Assembly: GCA_945868845.1 (NCBI GenBank)
Contig: CAMBMS010000002.1
Location: 186,001-250,000, forward strand
Direction of reading: 5' to 3'
DNA from: Asaia bogorensis
GTDB lineage: Bacteria; Pseudomonadota; Alphaproteobacteria; Acetobacterales; Acetobacteraceae
DNA: 64,000 bases
Of this stretch, positions 8,553 through 16,703 are shown in pieces. Both the position numbers and the translations under genes were made by a program. The first letter of the stretch is position 1, and the number at the start of each line of letters is the position of its first letter. Under the pieces are notes generated by a model, which worked only from the letters and a program-made list of their open reading frames with translations, had not been told where the DNA came from and ran no database searches.

Positions 8553-9866
8553 ATGCCGATCCCAATCCAGCCTGTACTGTCTGATCCCGCCTTGCCCGCG
8601 CGGGCCGACGTGGTGGTGATTGGCGGGGGCATTGCTGGGGTGATGACAGCCCTGTTCCTGGCGCAGAAGGGGATATCGGTTGCGCTGTGTGAAAAAGGAG
8701 AAATCGGCGCCGAACAATCGGGCCGCAATTGGGGCTGGTGCCGGACCCTGGGGCGCGATCCCGCAGAGATCCCGCTTGCGATGGAGAGCCTGCGGCTATG
8801 GCGCGGGATGAATGATCTTATTGGCGGGGAAACGGGGTTTCGCCAGGCCGGGATCGTCTATGTCTATGACACCGAAGCGGAGGTAGAGGCGCAGGAAAAA
8901 TGGCTCGAGTTGGCGCGGCTGCACCAATCGGATGCGCGGGTGCTGCGGGGCTCGGAGATGGCGGCGTTATTGCCGGGGATGCAGCGGGTATTCGCGGGCG
9001 CGCTTTATACCGGCACGGACGGACGGGCGGAGCCGTTTATCGCCGTGCCAGCGATGGCGGAGGGCGCGCGTCGGTTGGGGGTGTCGATCCATACGAACTG
9101 CGCGGTGCGCGGGTTCGAAATGCAGGCGGGCAGGGTCTCCGCGGCGGTGACGGAGCGTGGCACGATCGCATGCTCGTCGATCGTGCTGGCTGCCGGGGCA
9201 TGGTCGCGGCTGTTCTGCGGCAATCTCGGGATGGATCTTCCCCAACTCAAAGTGATGGGGTCCGTCATGCGTACGGCGAAAATGGCTGGACCACCGGAGA
9301 TAGCGGTTGGGGGATCGGATTTTGCCTTCCGCAAGCGGCTGGACGGTGGCTACACGATCGCGCGACGGGGACTGTATGATGCGCCTTTGGTGCCTGACAG
9401 TTTTCGTCTGTTCTTCGATTTCTTACCGGCCTTGCGCGGCGAGCATGGCGGGGTGAAATTGCGCCTCAATGCGCGGTTTTGGGAGGAATGGCGGACGAAG
9501 CGGGCCTGGTCGCTGGATGAAATCACGCCGTTCGAGACCATTCGGACCTACGATCCTAAACCCACCAAGACATTGCTGGATGAGGCGCGGGCGACGATTG
9601 TGCAGGCGTTTCCGGCCTTCGGCGGGATGCGGGTGGAAGAAGCCTGGGGAGGGTTGATCGATACCACGCCGGATGCGGTGCCGGTGATCGGGGAGGTGCC
9701 GTACTATCCTGGGTTCTTCGTGAGCACTGGCTATTCGGGACACGGCTTCGGCATCGGGCCCGGCGCGGGGCGGCTGACTGCGGATATCGTCGCGGGGGAC
9801 ACGCCAGTAGTGGATCCATTACCGTTCCGGCTGGATCGGTTCGCCCGTTTGGCGCGGATTCGGTGA
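8553..9866 (+). CDS. FAD-dependent oxidoreductase, DAO (D-amino acid oxidase/glycine oxidase-like) family
   Basis: The 437-residue protein carries the dinucleotide-binding motif GGGIAG at residues 24-29 after VVVI, followed by a Glu-terminated second strand (ALCEKGEIG). The end has the FAD-contacting GYSGHGFGIGPGAG typical of DAO and sarcosine/glycine oxidases, preceded by EEAWGGLIDTTPDAVPVIG. GNLGMDLP and the SEQSGRNWGW region match the glycine-oxidase-like branch. The ATG at 8553 is favoured over a GTG at 8544 because GAGGTG precedes it. The last codons and stop fall inside the left arm of a 40-bp inverted repeat. The substrate is unknown. Confidence 0.88.
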   Translation: MPIPIQPVLSDPALPARADVVVIGGGIAGVMTALFLAQKGISVALCEKGEIGAEQSGRNWGWCRTLGRDPAEIPLAMESLRLWRGMNDLIGGETGFRQAGIVYVYDTEAEVEAQEKWLELARLHQSDARVLRGSEMAALLPGMQRVFAGALYTGTDGRAEPFIAVPAMAEGARRLGVSIHTNCAVRGFEMQAGRVSAAVTERGTIACSSIVLAAGAWSRLFCGNLGMDLPQLKVMGSVMRTAKMAGPPEIAVGGSDFAFRKRLDGGYTIARRGLYDAPLVPDSFRLFFDFLPALRGEHGGVKLRLNARFWEEWRTKRAWSLDEITPFETIRTYDPKPTKTLLDEARATIVQAFPAFGGMRVEEAWGGLIDTTPDAVPVIGEVPYYPGFFVSTGYSGHGFGIGPGAGRLTADIVAGDTPVVDPLPFRLDRFARLARIR

Positions 9867-9894
9867 GTGCGGCTGAAAGTAAGTAAGATCGAGG
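9855..9894 (+). repeat. Left arm of a 40-bp inverted repeat
   Basis: This arm matches the complement of 10755-10794 at 38 of 40 positions. It starts CGGATTCGGTGAGTGCGGCT and overlaps the last three codons and stop of the FAD oxidoreductase gene. The pair bounds a tract of about 940 bp that contains transposase debris, so the arms look like terminal repeats of a dead element or a duplicated gene end. No matching target-site duplication was seen just outside. Confidence 0.85.
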
Positions 9895-10189
9895 TCTTTC
9901 CCTCTCTAATCTTGCCCCTGTTGAACGTCTCCTAAGGCTGAATGTGTATCATCAGTTTTGGAGGAGGGGACTTCTTGTCGTTAGATAATTTGAGACAGGT
10001 CGAATTTATTTAGTGGAGAGGCTATGGCGCATTTGTTGGTTGATTTTATGCGGCGATACGTCGGTACTTCAAGCGTCAGTTTTCGATGGTCTGTCGTTTA
10101 ATCCGGTAACTGCCTCGAATCTAAGAGGCTGCATAAGTAGAATTTTATCGGCACAATGAACGCAAGCGCTTTGGCTACCGTTGGCTGTT

Positions 10190-10579
10190 TATCCTGCTGT
10201 GCCAGGGCTGGAGCCTCCGACAGCCTCGGGGCGGATCAGTAATATAGCGCGAGCAGTCGTCGAGGATCGTCGACAGGTAGAACCAGCCCCAGCCAATGAC
10301 CTTTAGATAGATGAAGTCGGTTTACCACAGCTGGTTGGGTGCCATCGTCTTGTCCTTGAATTCATTGGCCGCCTTGATAACAATGAAGGCTGGTCTGGCA
10401 ATCAGGACCCGTTCCTTGAGCGGACGGTAGGCTGATGGCTCCGACACAAAGTACTTTTGCGTATTGGGAAAACGTGCCATTAGCTCCCGGCGGCACAGCT
10501 TGGCAATGCTAGACTCACTCCGAAGGCCGTCGCGAACAATGCAGATCTTCTCCTGGGCCGAGTGATGCCAGCGTGTCGC
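10190..10579 (-). pseudogene. IS3-type transposase (integrase subunit) remnant
   Basis: Read on the minus strand, the tract gives SAQEKICIVRDGLRSESSIAKLCR (helix-turn-helix start), then directly PNTQKYFVSEPSAYRPLKER, IKAANEFKDKTMAPNQLW, a stop, and TDFIYLKVIGWGWFYLSTILDD. The last piece is the classical start of the IS3-family DDE core (WxTDFTYLKxxGWGWFYLSTVLDD). The middle of the N-terminal region is deleted, one stop interrupts the core, and the second half of the catalytic domain is gone. The remaining flanking bases 9895-10189 and 10580-10754 show no recognisable gene. Confidence 0.85.
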
Positions 10580-10754
10580 TCGGCAGATGTTTTTTACCAG
10601 TTACTTGGACGGCGAATTCGGGCTAATCGATTTCTGTCTCATCTGTGATCTTCTTAGAGCTACGATGAGTCAGACGTCGTCCCTTCCTCAAATCCATAAA
10701 TCTGTTTCACTGGTGCTGATCCCGGACACGTTCTCAGCGGGATGCAGGGCAGTG

Positions 10755-10794
10755 CCTCGATCTTACTTACTTTTAGCCGCACTCACGGAATCCG
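10755..10794 (-). repeat. Right arm of the 40-bp inverted repeat
   Basis: This is the complement of 9855-9894 with two mismatches. It ends 9 bp from the stop of the convergent complex I accessory subunit gene. Both arms contain the block AAAGTAAGTAAGATCGAGG in mirror orientation. Confidence 0.85.
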
Positions 10795-10803
10795 TACTAG
10801 CGG

Positions 10804-11109
10804 TTAATGCGTCCAGTTTTCGTTGCGGGTGTATTTGAAATTATCGGCATAGGCTTTTTGGCGGACGCGGCGGTCGATGGGCAGTTCGAGGTCGTAGGTA
10901 AGGCCATGTTTTTGTGCGTAGGCGAGGGCTTCGTCCCTGGTGGGGAAGCGCAGACGAAGTTGGGCCTGGGTATCAGCGCTGCCGCTCCAGCCCATCAGCG
11001 GGTCGGCGACGCGGGGTTCTGCGGGTTCGAATTCCAGCAGCCATTCGTCGCTATTGGCGCGGCCGGATTGCATGGCGTTCTTCGGTGGTTGGTAGATGCG
11101 CGCGCGCAT
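10804..11109 (-). CDS. ETC complex I subunit, NDUFS4-like accessory protein
   Basis: The 101-residue product starts MRARIYQPPKNAMQSGRAN and contains the conserved NDUFS4 (18 kDa subunit) pattern: WLLEFEP, DPLMGWSGSADT, QLRLRF.TRDEALAYAQKHG and KAYADNF. In mitochondria and alphaproteobacteria this small protein stabilises the NADH-oxidising arm of complex I. It lies about 39 kb from the nuoA-N operon, as is usual for this accessory gene. A tRNA-Pro follows on the same strand upstream of it, starting 31 bp away. Full length for the bacterial family. Confidence 0.92.
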   Translation of the reverse strand: MRARIYQPPKNAMQSGRANSDEWLLEFEPAEPRVADPLMGWSGSADTQAQLRLRFPTRDEALAYAQKHGLTYDLELPIDRRVRQKAYADNFKYTRNENWTH

Positions 11110-11140
11110 GGGCCTCTCTCATTCATTATCGTCATCCTGG

Positions 11141-11215
11141 TCGGGGCGGCCGGATTCGAACCGGCGGCCTCGTGTACCCAAAACACGCGCGCTAACCAGG
11201 CTGCGCCACGCCCCG
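11141..11215 (-). tRNA. tRNA-Pro (anticodon TGG)
   Basis: The minus strand folds into a full cloverleaf of 75 nt. The acceptor CGGGGCG pairs with CGCCCCG, the D-arm is GCGC/GCGC, the anticodon stem CGTGT/ACACG encloses loop TTTGGGT, and the T-arm GCCGG/CCGGC encloses TTCGAAT. Loop positions 34-36 read TGG, so proline. CCA is not encoded. Confidence 0.95.
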
Positions 11216-11319
11216 ATCCGGGATCGGGCGCAAGCTATGGTCGGGGCGATGGGAGCGCAAGCCTGTATATATCGCTTGCAGTCTGGCACTTTCCCGCTCC
11301 CGGATTGCAAAATCAGGGA

Positions 11320-11608
11320 ACCGATTGATTGATTGGGCGGAAAGCTTGATCCGAGAAGCCTTTCCGCGAGGTCGTTCGTTCGAACATTGCCGGCCTTGCC
11401 CAGCATCGGGGCGAAGCAGTGGCGACGGTGTCGTCGGGGGCTTCGTAGAGGGTGATGAGGTCGTATTTGCCCATTGTCATGAGAATCTGGCGGAACTGGC
11501 CGCCCATGTCGGTGAGGGATTTTTTGCGGCGTCCAGGCGTTAGGGCAGGTTGGCGATGGTGCGCACGCCTTGGTCTGTCCAGTGGGCGAGCAGGACGTAG
11601 CTGGGCAT
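11320..11608 (-). pseudogene. GYD domain protein, frameshifted
   Basis: The small GYD family (about 95 residues) is recognisable in three pieces on the minus strand. MPSYVLLAHWTDQGVRTIANLP runs in the first frame, MGGQFRQILMTMGKYDLITLYEAPDDT in a second, and GKAGNVRTNDLAERL in a third. At least two frameshifts therefore break the gene. Intact relatives read MPxYVxLxxWTDQGxRxxKDxP ... GxMGKYDLVxIYEAPDD. The function of the family is unknown. Lies between the tRNA-Pro and the SDR gene. Confidence 0.8.
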
Positions 11609-11669
11609 GGGCGTCTCCGGTCTTTCCTGGATAGGTGTTTACAACGAGATGGTGAAAATTTCAGGCGCG

Positions 11670-12428
11670 TCACGACGGCATGAACAGGCCGCCATTGGTG
11701 TGTACGGTCTGGCCGGTCATGAAGCTGGATTTGTCCGACGCCAGGAAGACCGCGACGTTGGCGATATCCTCTGGCTGGCCCATCCGGCCGAGCGGCATGG
11801 CGGCGGCGCGGGCGGCAAGGTCTTCTTCCGTGTGGCCGTACCGCGGCTGGGCAGTGTCCGTCAGGCCTGGGGCGATGGCGTTGACCCGGATTCCCACGCC
11901 CGCAAGTTCTAGGGCCATGGCGCGGGTCAGGGAGACGACGCCGCCCTTGCTAGCCGAATAGTGCACACCGCGCGGGGAGGCGCCGAAGATCGCCGAGGAC
12001 GCCATGTTGATGATCGTCCCGCCAGTGCCAGCAGCGATCATGGCCCGGGCGGCCGCCTGGGCGATGAAGCAGTCGGCCTTCAGGTTAATCGCGTGGACGA
12101 AATCCCAATCGCTCGGTTGCATCTCCAGGAAGGCGACGCGAGGGAAGACGCCGGCATTGTTGACCAGAATATCTATTTTCCCAAGCGCAGCGATGGTCGC
12201 GTCAACCAGTTTTTTCGGACTCTCGGGGGCGGCGACATCAGCCTGGATCAGAGTAACGCGGTTTCCCATGGCGTGGATGGAGGCGGCGACGGCTTCGGCG
12301 GCTGGCTGGTCGTCCAGGTAATTGATGGCAATATCGGCACCTTCCTGGGCGAAGGCCAGCGCGATGGCCTTGCCGATGCCTTGCTGCGCGCCAGTGATGA
12401 GGGCGGATTTGCCGGCGAGATTTCCCAT
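11670..12428 (-). CDS. SDR family oxidoreductase (FabG-like)
   Basis: This classical short-chain dehydrogenase/reductase has 252 residues. The cofactor motif TGAQQGIG is at 12-19, NNAG at 90-93, the catalytic serine lies in NMASSA, and the active-site YSASK spans 157-161. The end (MTGQTVHTNGGLFMPS) is the usual FabG-type C-terminus. Such enzymes reduce or oxidise carbonyl/alcohol groups with NAD(P)H. The gene lies 16 bp downstream of epmA on the same strand and may be co-transcribed, but nothing ties it to that pathway. Confidence 0.9.
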   Translation of the reverse strand: MGNLAGKSALITGAQQGIGKAIALAFAQEGADIAINYLDDQPAAEAVAASIHAMGNRVTLIQADVAAPESPKKLVDATIAALGKIDILVNNAGVFPRVAFLEMQPSDWDFVHAINLKADCFIAQAAARAMIAAGTGGTIINMASSAIFGASPRGVHYSASKGGVVSLTRAMALELAGVGIRVNAIAPGLTDTAQPRYGHTEEDLAARAAAMPLGRMGQPEDIANVAVFLASDKSSFMTGQTVHTNGGLFMPS

Positions 12429-12444
12429 GGTGGTCTCCTCGGGT

Positions 12445-13446
12445 TCAGTCGTGATTTGGCAGCCATTGCACCTGTGCTATGCGGTCGGCGCCGGAGGCCA
12501 GCATGGCTAGCCGGTCGAAGCCAAGCGCGAGGCCGGACGATGTGGGCAGGCCGTGCGTGAGGGCGGCGAGAAAGTCTTCGTCGAGCGGCCAGTCGGGGCC
12601 GGTGAGCGCGTGGCGGCGCGCACGGTCCGCGATGAAGCGGGCGCGTTGCTCGATGGGATCCGTCAGTTCGTGAAAGGCGTTGGCGAGTTCGAGGCCGGCG
12701 ATAAAAAGCTCGAAGCGTTCAGCCACGCGCGGATCGGTGGGATCGTTTCGAGCGAGCGCGGCCTGGGCGGCGGGCCAATGGGTGAGGAAGGTGGGGTGAT
12801 CGCGGCCGATATTCGGCTCAACGCGTTCGAGGAGGAGGCGAAAGAAAAGGTCTTCCCAAGTTTCGTCTTCGCGCAATTTTGCGCCCGCCTGGGTGGCGAG
12901 GGCCGGGGCATCGCCGGCGGTGGCCAGTACTTCGGCGCCGACATAGCGACGAAAAGCTTCGGCGACGGTGAGGCGTTCGAATTTTTCCAGGCTGGTAGTG
13001 ATGCCGCCTCTGTTGACAACGGGGGGCAGGACCGCGCGGAGGAAGGTTTCGGTCTGGTTCATCAGGCCGGTGAAATCGAGGCCCGGCTCATACCATTCCA
13101 GCATGGTGAATTCGTGTGCGTGCAGGGCGCTGCCTTCCGAGTTGCGCCAGACACGGGCGAGTTGAAAGATTTTTCCCGCTCCGGCGACCAGGAGTTTTTT
13201 CATGGCGAATTCGGGGGAGGTGTGCAGCCAGAGTTTCGTCCGGTTGCCGTCGGTGGCTTCGCGCTCCGTGGCGAAAGTCCGGATGTGGATTTCCTCGCCG
13301 GGAGTGGGGACAGCGTAGGGGGTTTCGACTTCTGTGAAGCCTTGGGCGGTGAAGAAAGTGCGCGTCGCCCCAGTCAGTTCGGCGCGACGGCGTAAGAACG
13401 GGAGGCGCGCGGCGAGGCTTTCAGGGTGCCAAATAGGTTGCAGCAT
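12445..13446 (-). CDS. epmA: EF-P lysine aminoacylase EpmA (PoxA/GenX)
   Basis: The 333-residue protein is a truncated class II lysyl-tRNA synthetase that attaches beta-lysine to elongation factor P. It has motif 2 (ARVWRNSEGSALHAHEFTMLEWYEP, in part) and motif 3 (SGLALGFDRLAML) but lacks the N-terminal anticodon-binding domain, which is diagnostic. The start MLQPIWHPES at 13446 is chosen because family homology begins there; an in-frame start further upstream adds unrelated residues. It is divergent from epmB with only 28 bp between the start codons, so the pair probably shares a bidirectional control region. Confidence 0.93.
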   Translation of the reverse strand: MLQPIWHPESLAARLPFLRRRAELTGATRTFFTAQGFTEVETPYAVPTPGEEIHIRTFATEREATDGNRTKLWLHTSPEFAMKKLLVAGAGKIFQLARVWRNSEGSALHAHEFTMLEWYEPGLDFTGLMNQTETFLRAVLPPVVNRGGITTSLEKFERLTVAEAFRRYVGAEVLATAGDAPALATQAGAKLREDETWEDLFFRLLLERVEPNIGRDHPTFLTHWPAAQAALARNDPTDPRVAERFELFIAGLELANAFHELTDPIEQRARFIADRARRHALTGPDWPLDEDFLAALTHGLPTSSGLALGFDRLAMLASGADRIAQVQWLPNHD

Positions 13447-13474
13447 GCGTCCTCGGGGTTTAGAGGGGCTGAGC

Positions 13475-14515
13475 ATGCCGGATGATTGTTCCCGTGACCA
13501 TCGTAGATTGGGTTCCGCCGACGATCTCATAGCCGCCGGGTTGGTGACGGCGGAGGCACGCGATACCGTGGCGGCGGTGGCGGCACGTTATGCGGTGGCG
13601 ATCACGCCGGAGGTGTGTGCGCTGATCGAGCGGCCGGATGATCCGATCGGGTTGCAGTATGTGCCGCACCCGGACGAGCTCATTACCGCGCTACATGAGC
13701 ATGTGGATCCAATCGGGGATGAAAAATTATCGCCGGTCAAGGGGATCGTGCATCGCTATGCCGACCGGGTGTTACTGAAGCCGCTGCTGGTGTGTCCGGT
13801 CTATTGCCGATTCTGTTTTCGGCGCGAGCAGGTGGGGCCGGATGGTGGGCTGCTGAGCACCGCCGAGTTGCGGGCGGCGTATGCGTGGCTGGCGGCGCGG
13901 CCAGCGATAAGGGAGGTGATCCTTACGGGCGGCGATCCGTTCATGCTGTCGCCCCGTCGGCTGGGGGAGATTATGTCCGCCCTTGCGGCGATCCCGCATA
14001 TCGAGATTTTGCGGATTCATACGCGAGTGCCGGTGGCCGATCCGGGGCTTGTGACGACGGAACTGGTTACGGCCCTGGATGTGGGCAAGCCGGTCTGGGT
14101 GGTGGTGCATGCCAATCACGCGCGCGAATTTTCGCCCAAGGCGCGAGCAGGGCTGGATTTATTGCGCCGGGCGGGCATTCCCTTGTTGGGGCAGTCGGTG
14201 TTGCTGCGTGGGGTAAATGATTCGGCTGATGCACTAGAGAAATTATTCCGGGCGATGCTGGCGGCGCGGATGAAACCTTACTACTTGCACCAGTTGGACG
14301 CGGCCCCGGGGACGGCGCGGTTTCATGTTCCGATCCAGGAAGGCCGTGCCTTGCTGGCACAACTGCGCGGGCGGGTGACGGGGTTGGCCTGGCCAACCTA
14401 TGTACTGGATATTCCGGGCGGGGCGGGGAAAGTGCCGGTGGGGCCGGAGTATCTCGGGGCCGACGGGAAGGTTCAGGATCCGACCGGGCGCCGGCATGAT
14501 TTGATTCATCCCTGA
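13475..14515 (+). CDS. epmB: EF-P beta-lysylation protein EpmB (lysine 2,3-aminomutase-like, radical SAM)
   Basis: This radical-SAM and PLP enzyme (346 residues) converts (S)-alpha-lysine to (R)-beta-lysine for EpmA. The iron-sulfur motif CxxxCxxC is C107, C111 and C114 (CPVYCRFC), followed by VILTGGDPF. The C-terminal PGGAGKVPV supplies the lysine expected to bind PLP. The length matches EpmB (about 340) and not the longer fermentative KamA, which has a C-terminal extension. The start at 13475 (MPDDCSRDHRR) gives the normal EpmB N-terminus. The efp gene itself is not in the window. Confidence 0.93.
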   Translation: MPDDCSRDHRRLGSADDLIAAGLVTAEARDTVAAVAARYAVAITPEVCALIERPDDPIGLQYVPHPDELITALHEHVDPIGDEKLSPVKGIVHRYADRVLLKPLLVCPVYCRFCFRREQVGPDGGLLSTAELRAAYAWLAARPAIREVILTGGDPFMLSPRRLGEIMSALAAIPHIEILRIHTRVPVADPGLVTTELVTALDVGKPVWVVVHANHAREFSPKARAGLDLLRRAGIPLLGQSVLLRGVNDSADALEKLFRAMLAARMKPYYLHQLDAAPGTARFHVPIQEGRALLAQLRGRVTGLAWPTYVLDIPGGAGKVPVGPEYLGADGKVQDPTGRRHDLIHP

Positions 14516-14842
14516 TGCCGATTATTCAGGCCGATTGGGGCAAGCGGGGTTCCTGGAACACGGCCAGCGCGGCTGCTGGGCCGGCCAGCAATTCTGCCGG
14601 CCGGACGCGTTCCGCCAGGGTCATGCCGGGCCCCCGGTGGTGGTCTGGATGTGCACCGCCGCCGGGCGCAGCAGCGATGGCAGATCAGCCGGCAACGCTT
14701 GGGCGGCGGCAATGATTTACGCTGCCCAACTCGTAGCGTAGTCCGCGATCTTGGCGAGCATCGCTACCTGGCCGGCGCTGTCGCCCTCATGCGCGGGATG
14801 CCGGTGGGTTCCGATAAATCAATAGTTCATAGGACGTAAAAA
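14516..14842. other. 327-bp gap with no intact gene; possible decayed minus-strand coding
   Basis: No complete gene is visible. On the minus strand, short fragments such as HPAHEGDSAGQVAMLAKIADYATSWAA, then IIAAAQALPADLPSLLRP, look protein-like but are separated by stops and frameshifts. The family was not recognised. This may be another gene fossil like those in neighbouring gaps, or chance coding in GC-rich DNA. Confidence 0.4.
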
Positions 14843-15625
14843 TTAGCGCCCGCCAAAGACTGGTTTGCGCCTGGCGGCGAAGGCGGCGCAGGCGTTGCGG
14901 AAATCCTCCGTCAGCATGAAGCCGCTGCTGGCGCGGTCTTCCTCCGGCGTGATCGGCAGGGGGCCGCGCAGCTTGCGGATCGCTGCCTTGTGGTAGCGGG
15001 CGGAGAGCGGCGAGCCCTGGCTGATGCGTTCGGCCAGCGCCAGTGCTTCCGCCTCCACTTGATCGTCGGGGACGACGCGCGACAGCAGGCCTTTCTCATG
15101 GGCTTCGCGGCCGGTGAAGATGCGGCCCTCAATGAGGATTTCCGCGGCCACGCCGATGCCGACTATCTGGATGATCGAGTCGAGCTCGGCGTACGGATAC
15201 CAGATGCCCAGGTTGCGCGCGGTGATGCCGAAGCGCGTGCCCTCGCCGCCGACGCGGAAGTCGCACATAGTGGCGATGCCGGCGCCGCCGCCCAGGCAAT
15301 GGCCCATGATCATTGCCACCACCGGATGGCGGCAGAGGCGGATGGACTGCATGCTTGCATCCAGCACATGGGCGTATTCCGCTTCGCGTTCCTCGGTGCC
15401 GCGTTCGTGCGCGAAGGCCTTGATGTCGGCGCCGGCAGAAAAGGCTTCTGTCCCGGCACCGCGCAGCACGACGCAGCGCAGATCGTCGTCGGCGGAGAGT
15501 TCGTCCATCACCAGTTGCAGTTCGCGCCACATCGGCAGGTTGAAGGCGTTGCGTGCCTCCGGGCGGTCGAAGGTGACGATGGCGATATGGCCGTGATGGC
15601 TGCGCTGGATACGGTTTAGGGTCAT
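14843..15625 (-). CDS. Enoyl-CoA hydratase/isomerase (crotonase) family protein lacking the usual catalytic glutamates
   Basis: The 260-residue product has the crotonase fold. ARNAFNLPMW, the oxyanion-hole segment FSAGADIKAF at 62-71, and GHCLGGGAGIATMCDFR at 108-124 are all clear. In classical hydratases the second oxyanion loop reads GGGxE, with Glu acting as a catalytic base; here residue 116 is Gly. The second Glu, expected in FGxPExxLG, is replaced in FGITARNLG (132-140). It therefore is probably not a simple hydratase and may catalyse an isomerase, hydrolase, decarboxylase or other crotonase reaction. The ATG at 15625 gives the normal N-terminus. Confidence 0.88.
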   Translation of the reverse strand: MTLNRIQRSHHGHIAIVTFDRPEARNAFNLPMWRELQLVMDELSADDDLRCVVLRGAGTEAFSAGADIKAFAHERGTEEREAEYAHVLDASMQSIRLCRHPVVAMIMGHCLGGGAGIATMCDFRVGGEGTRFGITARNLGIWYPYAELDSIIQIVGIGVAAEILIEGRIFTGREAHEKGLLSRVVPDDQVEAEALALAERISQGSPLSARYHKAAIRKLRGPLPITPEEDRASSGFMLTEDFRNACAAFAARRKPVFGGR

Positions 15626-15735
15626 TATGCGAGCTCTCGTTGAGGATACGGACCCTCTCACAGGTCCCGGGGATGGTCCATCGCCGCTGCTTGCGCGGGA
15701 CGGCTGGGAAACACGGCAATAAGGTGAGGAACGAC

Positions 15736-15972
15736 ATGCCAAGTATCACCGAAGGCGCCAAGGCATTTTTTGCCGTCTGCAAAACGGGCAAGGGCTGTGA
15801 AGGCTGCGCGCCCTATCGCATCTTGGACGTCGGCTTCGGCTTGCAATCGGAGCCGCTGGCGGACGTACAGATGATTGCGGGCCAAGCGGAGTGGATGAAG
15901 GGGTTGCCAGTGTTCATGCCGGATACTGGCCACGTGGTAAAATCCTTCGCCACTAATATGATCACGCTCTAG
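15736..15972 (+). pseudogene. SnoaL/NTF2-like protein, C-terminally truncated
   Basis: The 78-codon frame starts MPSITEGAKAFFAVCKTGKGCEGC and continues LADVQMIAGQAEWMKGLPVFMPDTGHVVKSFA. This matches, from my knowledge of the family, the first half of NTF2-like proteins of about 130 residues that begin with AFFxACETGKGWExC and contain YTEWMKGL and KSFAVD. The second half of the domain is missing and the frame ends 11 bp inside the convergent alkA gene. The domain cannot fold as usual, so this is probably a remnant, although a Shine-Dalgarno-like AAGGTGAGG remains. Confidence 0.6.
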
Positions 15973-16633
15973 CCGCGGCCTGGGCCGCCGGGAAATCATC
16001 CATCGCCGGGCGGCCCGTGCGATGGCGCCAATGGTGCCAGAGCAGGCGCGCGGCCAAGGCGCGCGAGGGGCGCCATTGTTCGGCTAGGGCGCGGAATTGC
16101 TTCAGACCGGGGCGCGCGGGCAGGTTCTTGATCTCGGCCGCCGCCGCGGCCAATGCGAGATCGCCGGCGGGGAAAACATCCTGTCTGCCGAGGGCAAACA
16201 GTAGATAGATTTCCGCAGTCCATGGGCCGAGGCCGCGCACCGACGCGATGCGTGCGATGGCGGCATCATCGGGCAGGGCGGCGAGTGCATCCGCCTCCAG
16301 GGTGCCTTCCCGGAAGGCGGTGGCGAGAGAGCGGGCGCCCGATATTTTTGGCCGTGAGAGGCCGGCGGCATGCAAGTCTGCGTCTGTGAGCGACAAGAGG
16401 CCGGCGGGGTCGAGGGCGCCCGGGATGGCGCGCAGGCGCGACCAGATGGCGGCGGCGGCCTGGTTGCTGATGTGCTGGCCCATGATGGCTTGCAGCAGGC
16501 CGGGGTAACCCGTGGGCCGGACACGCCAGGGCAGGGGGCCAGCTTCGCGCTCGATCCGGGCCAGATCGGGGTCGGCGCGGGTCAGGAGATTGAGGGCGAT
16601 TCGGGCGGCACGGGGGGGATGCGGGAAGGTCAT
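15962..16633 (-). CDS. alkA: DNA-3-methyladenine glycosylase II (AlkA-like, HhH-GPD)
   Basis: This 223-residue base-excision-repair glycosylase has the helix-hairpin-helix-GPD fold. MGQHISNQAAAAIWSRL marks the conserved first helices, the hairpin is VRGLGPWTAEIYLLFALG, and the catalytic aspartate lies in FPAGDLAL. No iron-sulfur cysteines follow, which excludes Nth/MutY. It removes alkylated purines from DNA. The start MTFPHPPRAARIAL at 16633 is preferred; further-upstream residues are not conserved. It overlaps the truncated NTF2-like remnant by 11 bp at its 3' end and is divergent from the VOC gene. Confidence 0.88.
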   Translation of the reverse strand: MTFPHPPRAARIALNLLTRADPDLARIEREAGPLPWRVRPTGYPGLLQAIMGQHISNQAAAAIWSRLRAIPGALDPAGLLSLTDADLHAAGLSRPKISGARSLATAFREGTLEADALAALPDDAAIARIASVRGLGPWTAEIYLLFALGRQDVFPAGDLALAAAAAEIKNLPARPGLKQFRALAEQWRPSRALAARLLWHHWRHRTGRPAMDDFPAAQAAARA

Positions 16634-16703
16634 TTTTTTTGCTTTTCCTTTCGCCGGAGGAGGGTCAAGCTGCCCCAAGCGCGAAGGAAGGGGAGAGAAT
16701 CTG

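Noticed and set aside
10587-10838. Open frame of 83 codons between the IS3 remnant and the complex I subunit
   Set aside because: It crosses the right inverted-repeat arm and enters the opposite-strand gene, with no family match.
12553-13395. Long open frame of 280 codons antisense to epmA
   Set aside because: It lies wholly opposite a clearly conserved enzyme gene, is Gly/Glu-rich as expected from the complement of GC-rich codons, and matches no family.
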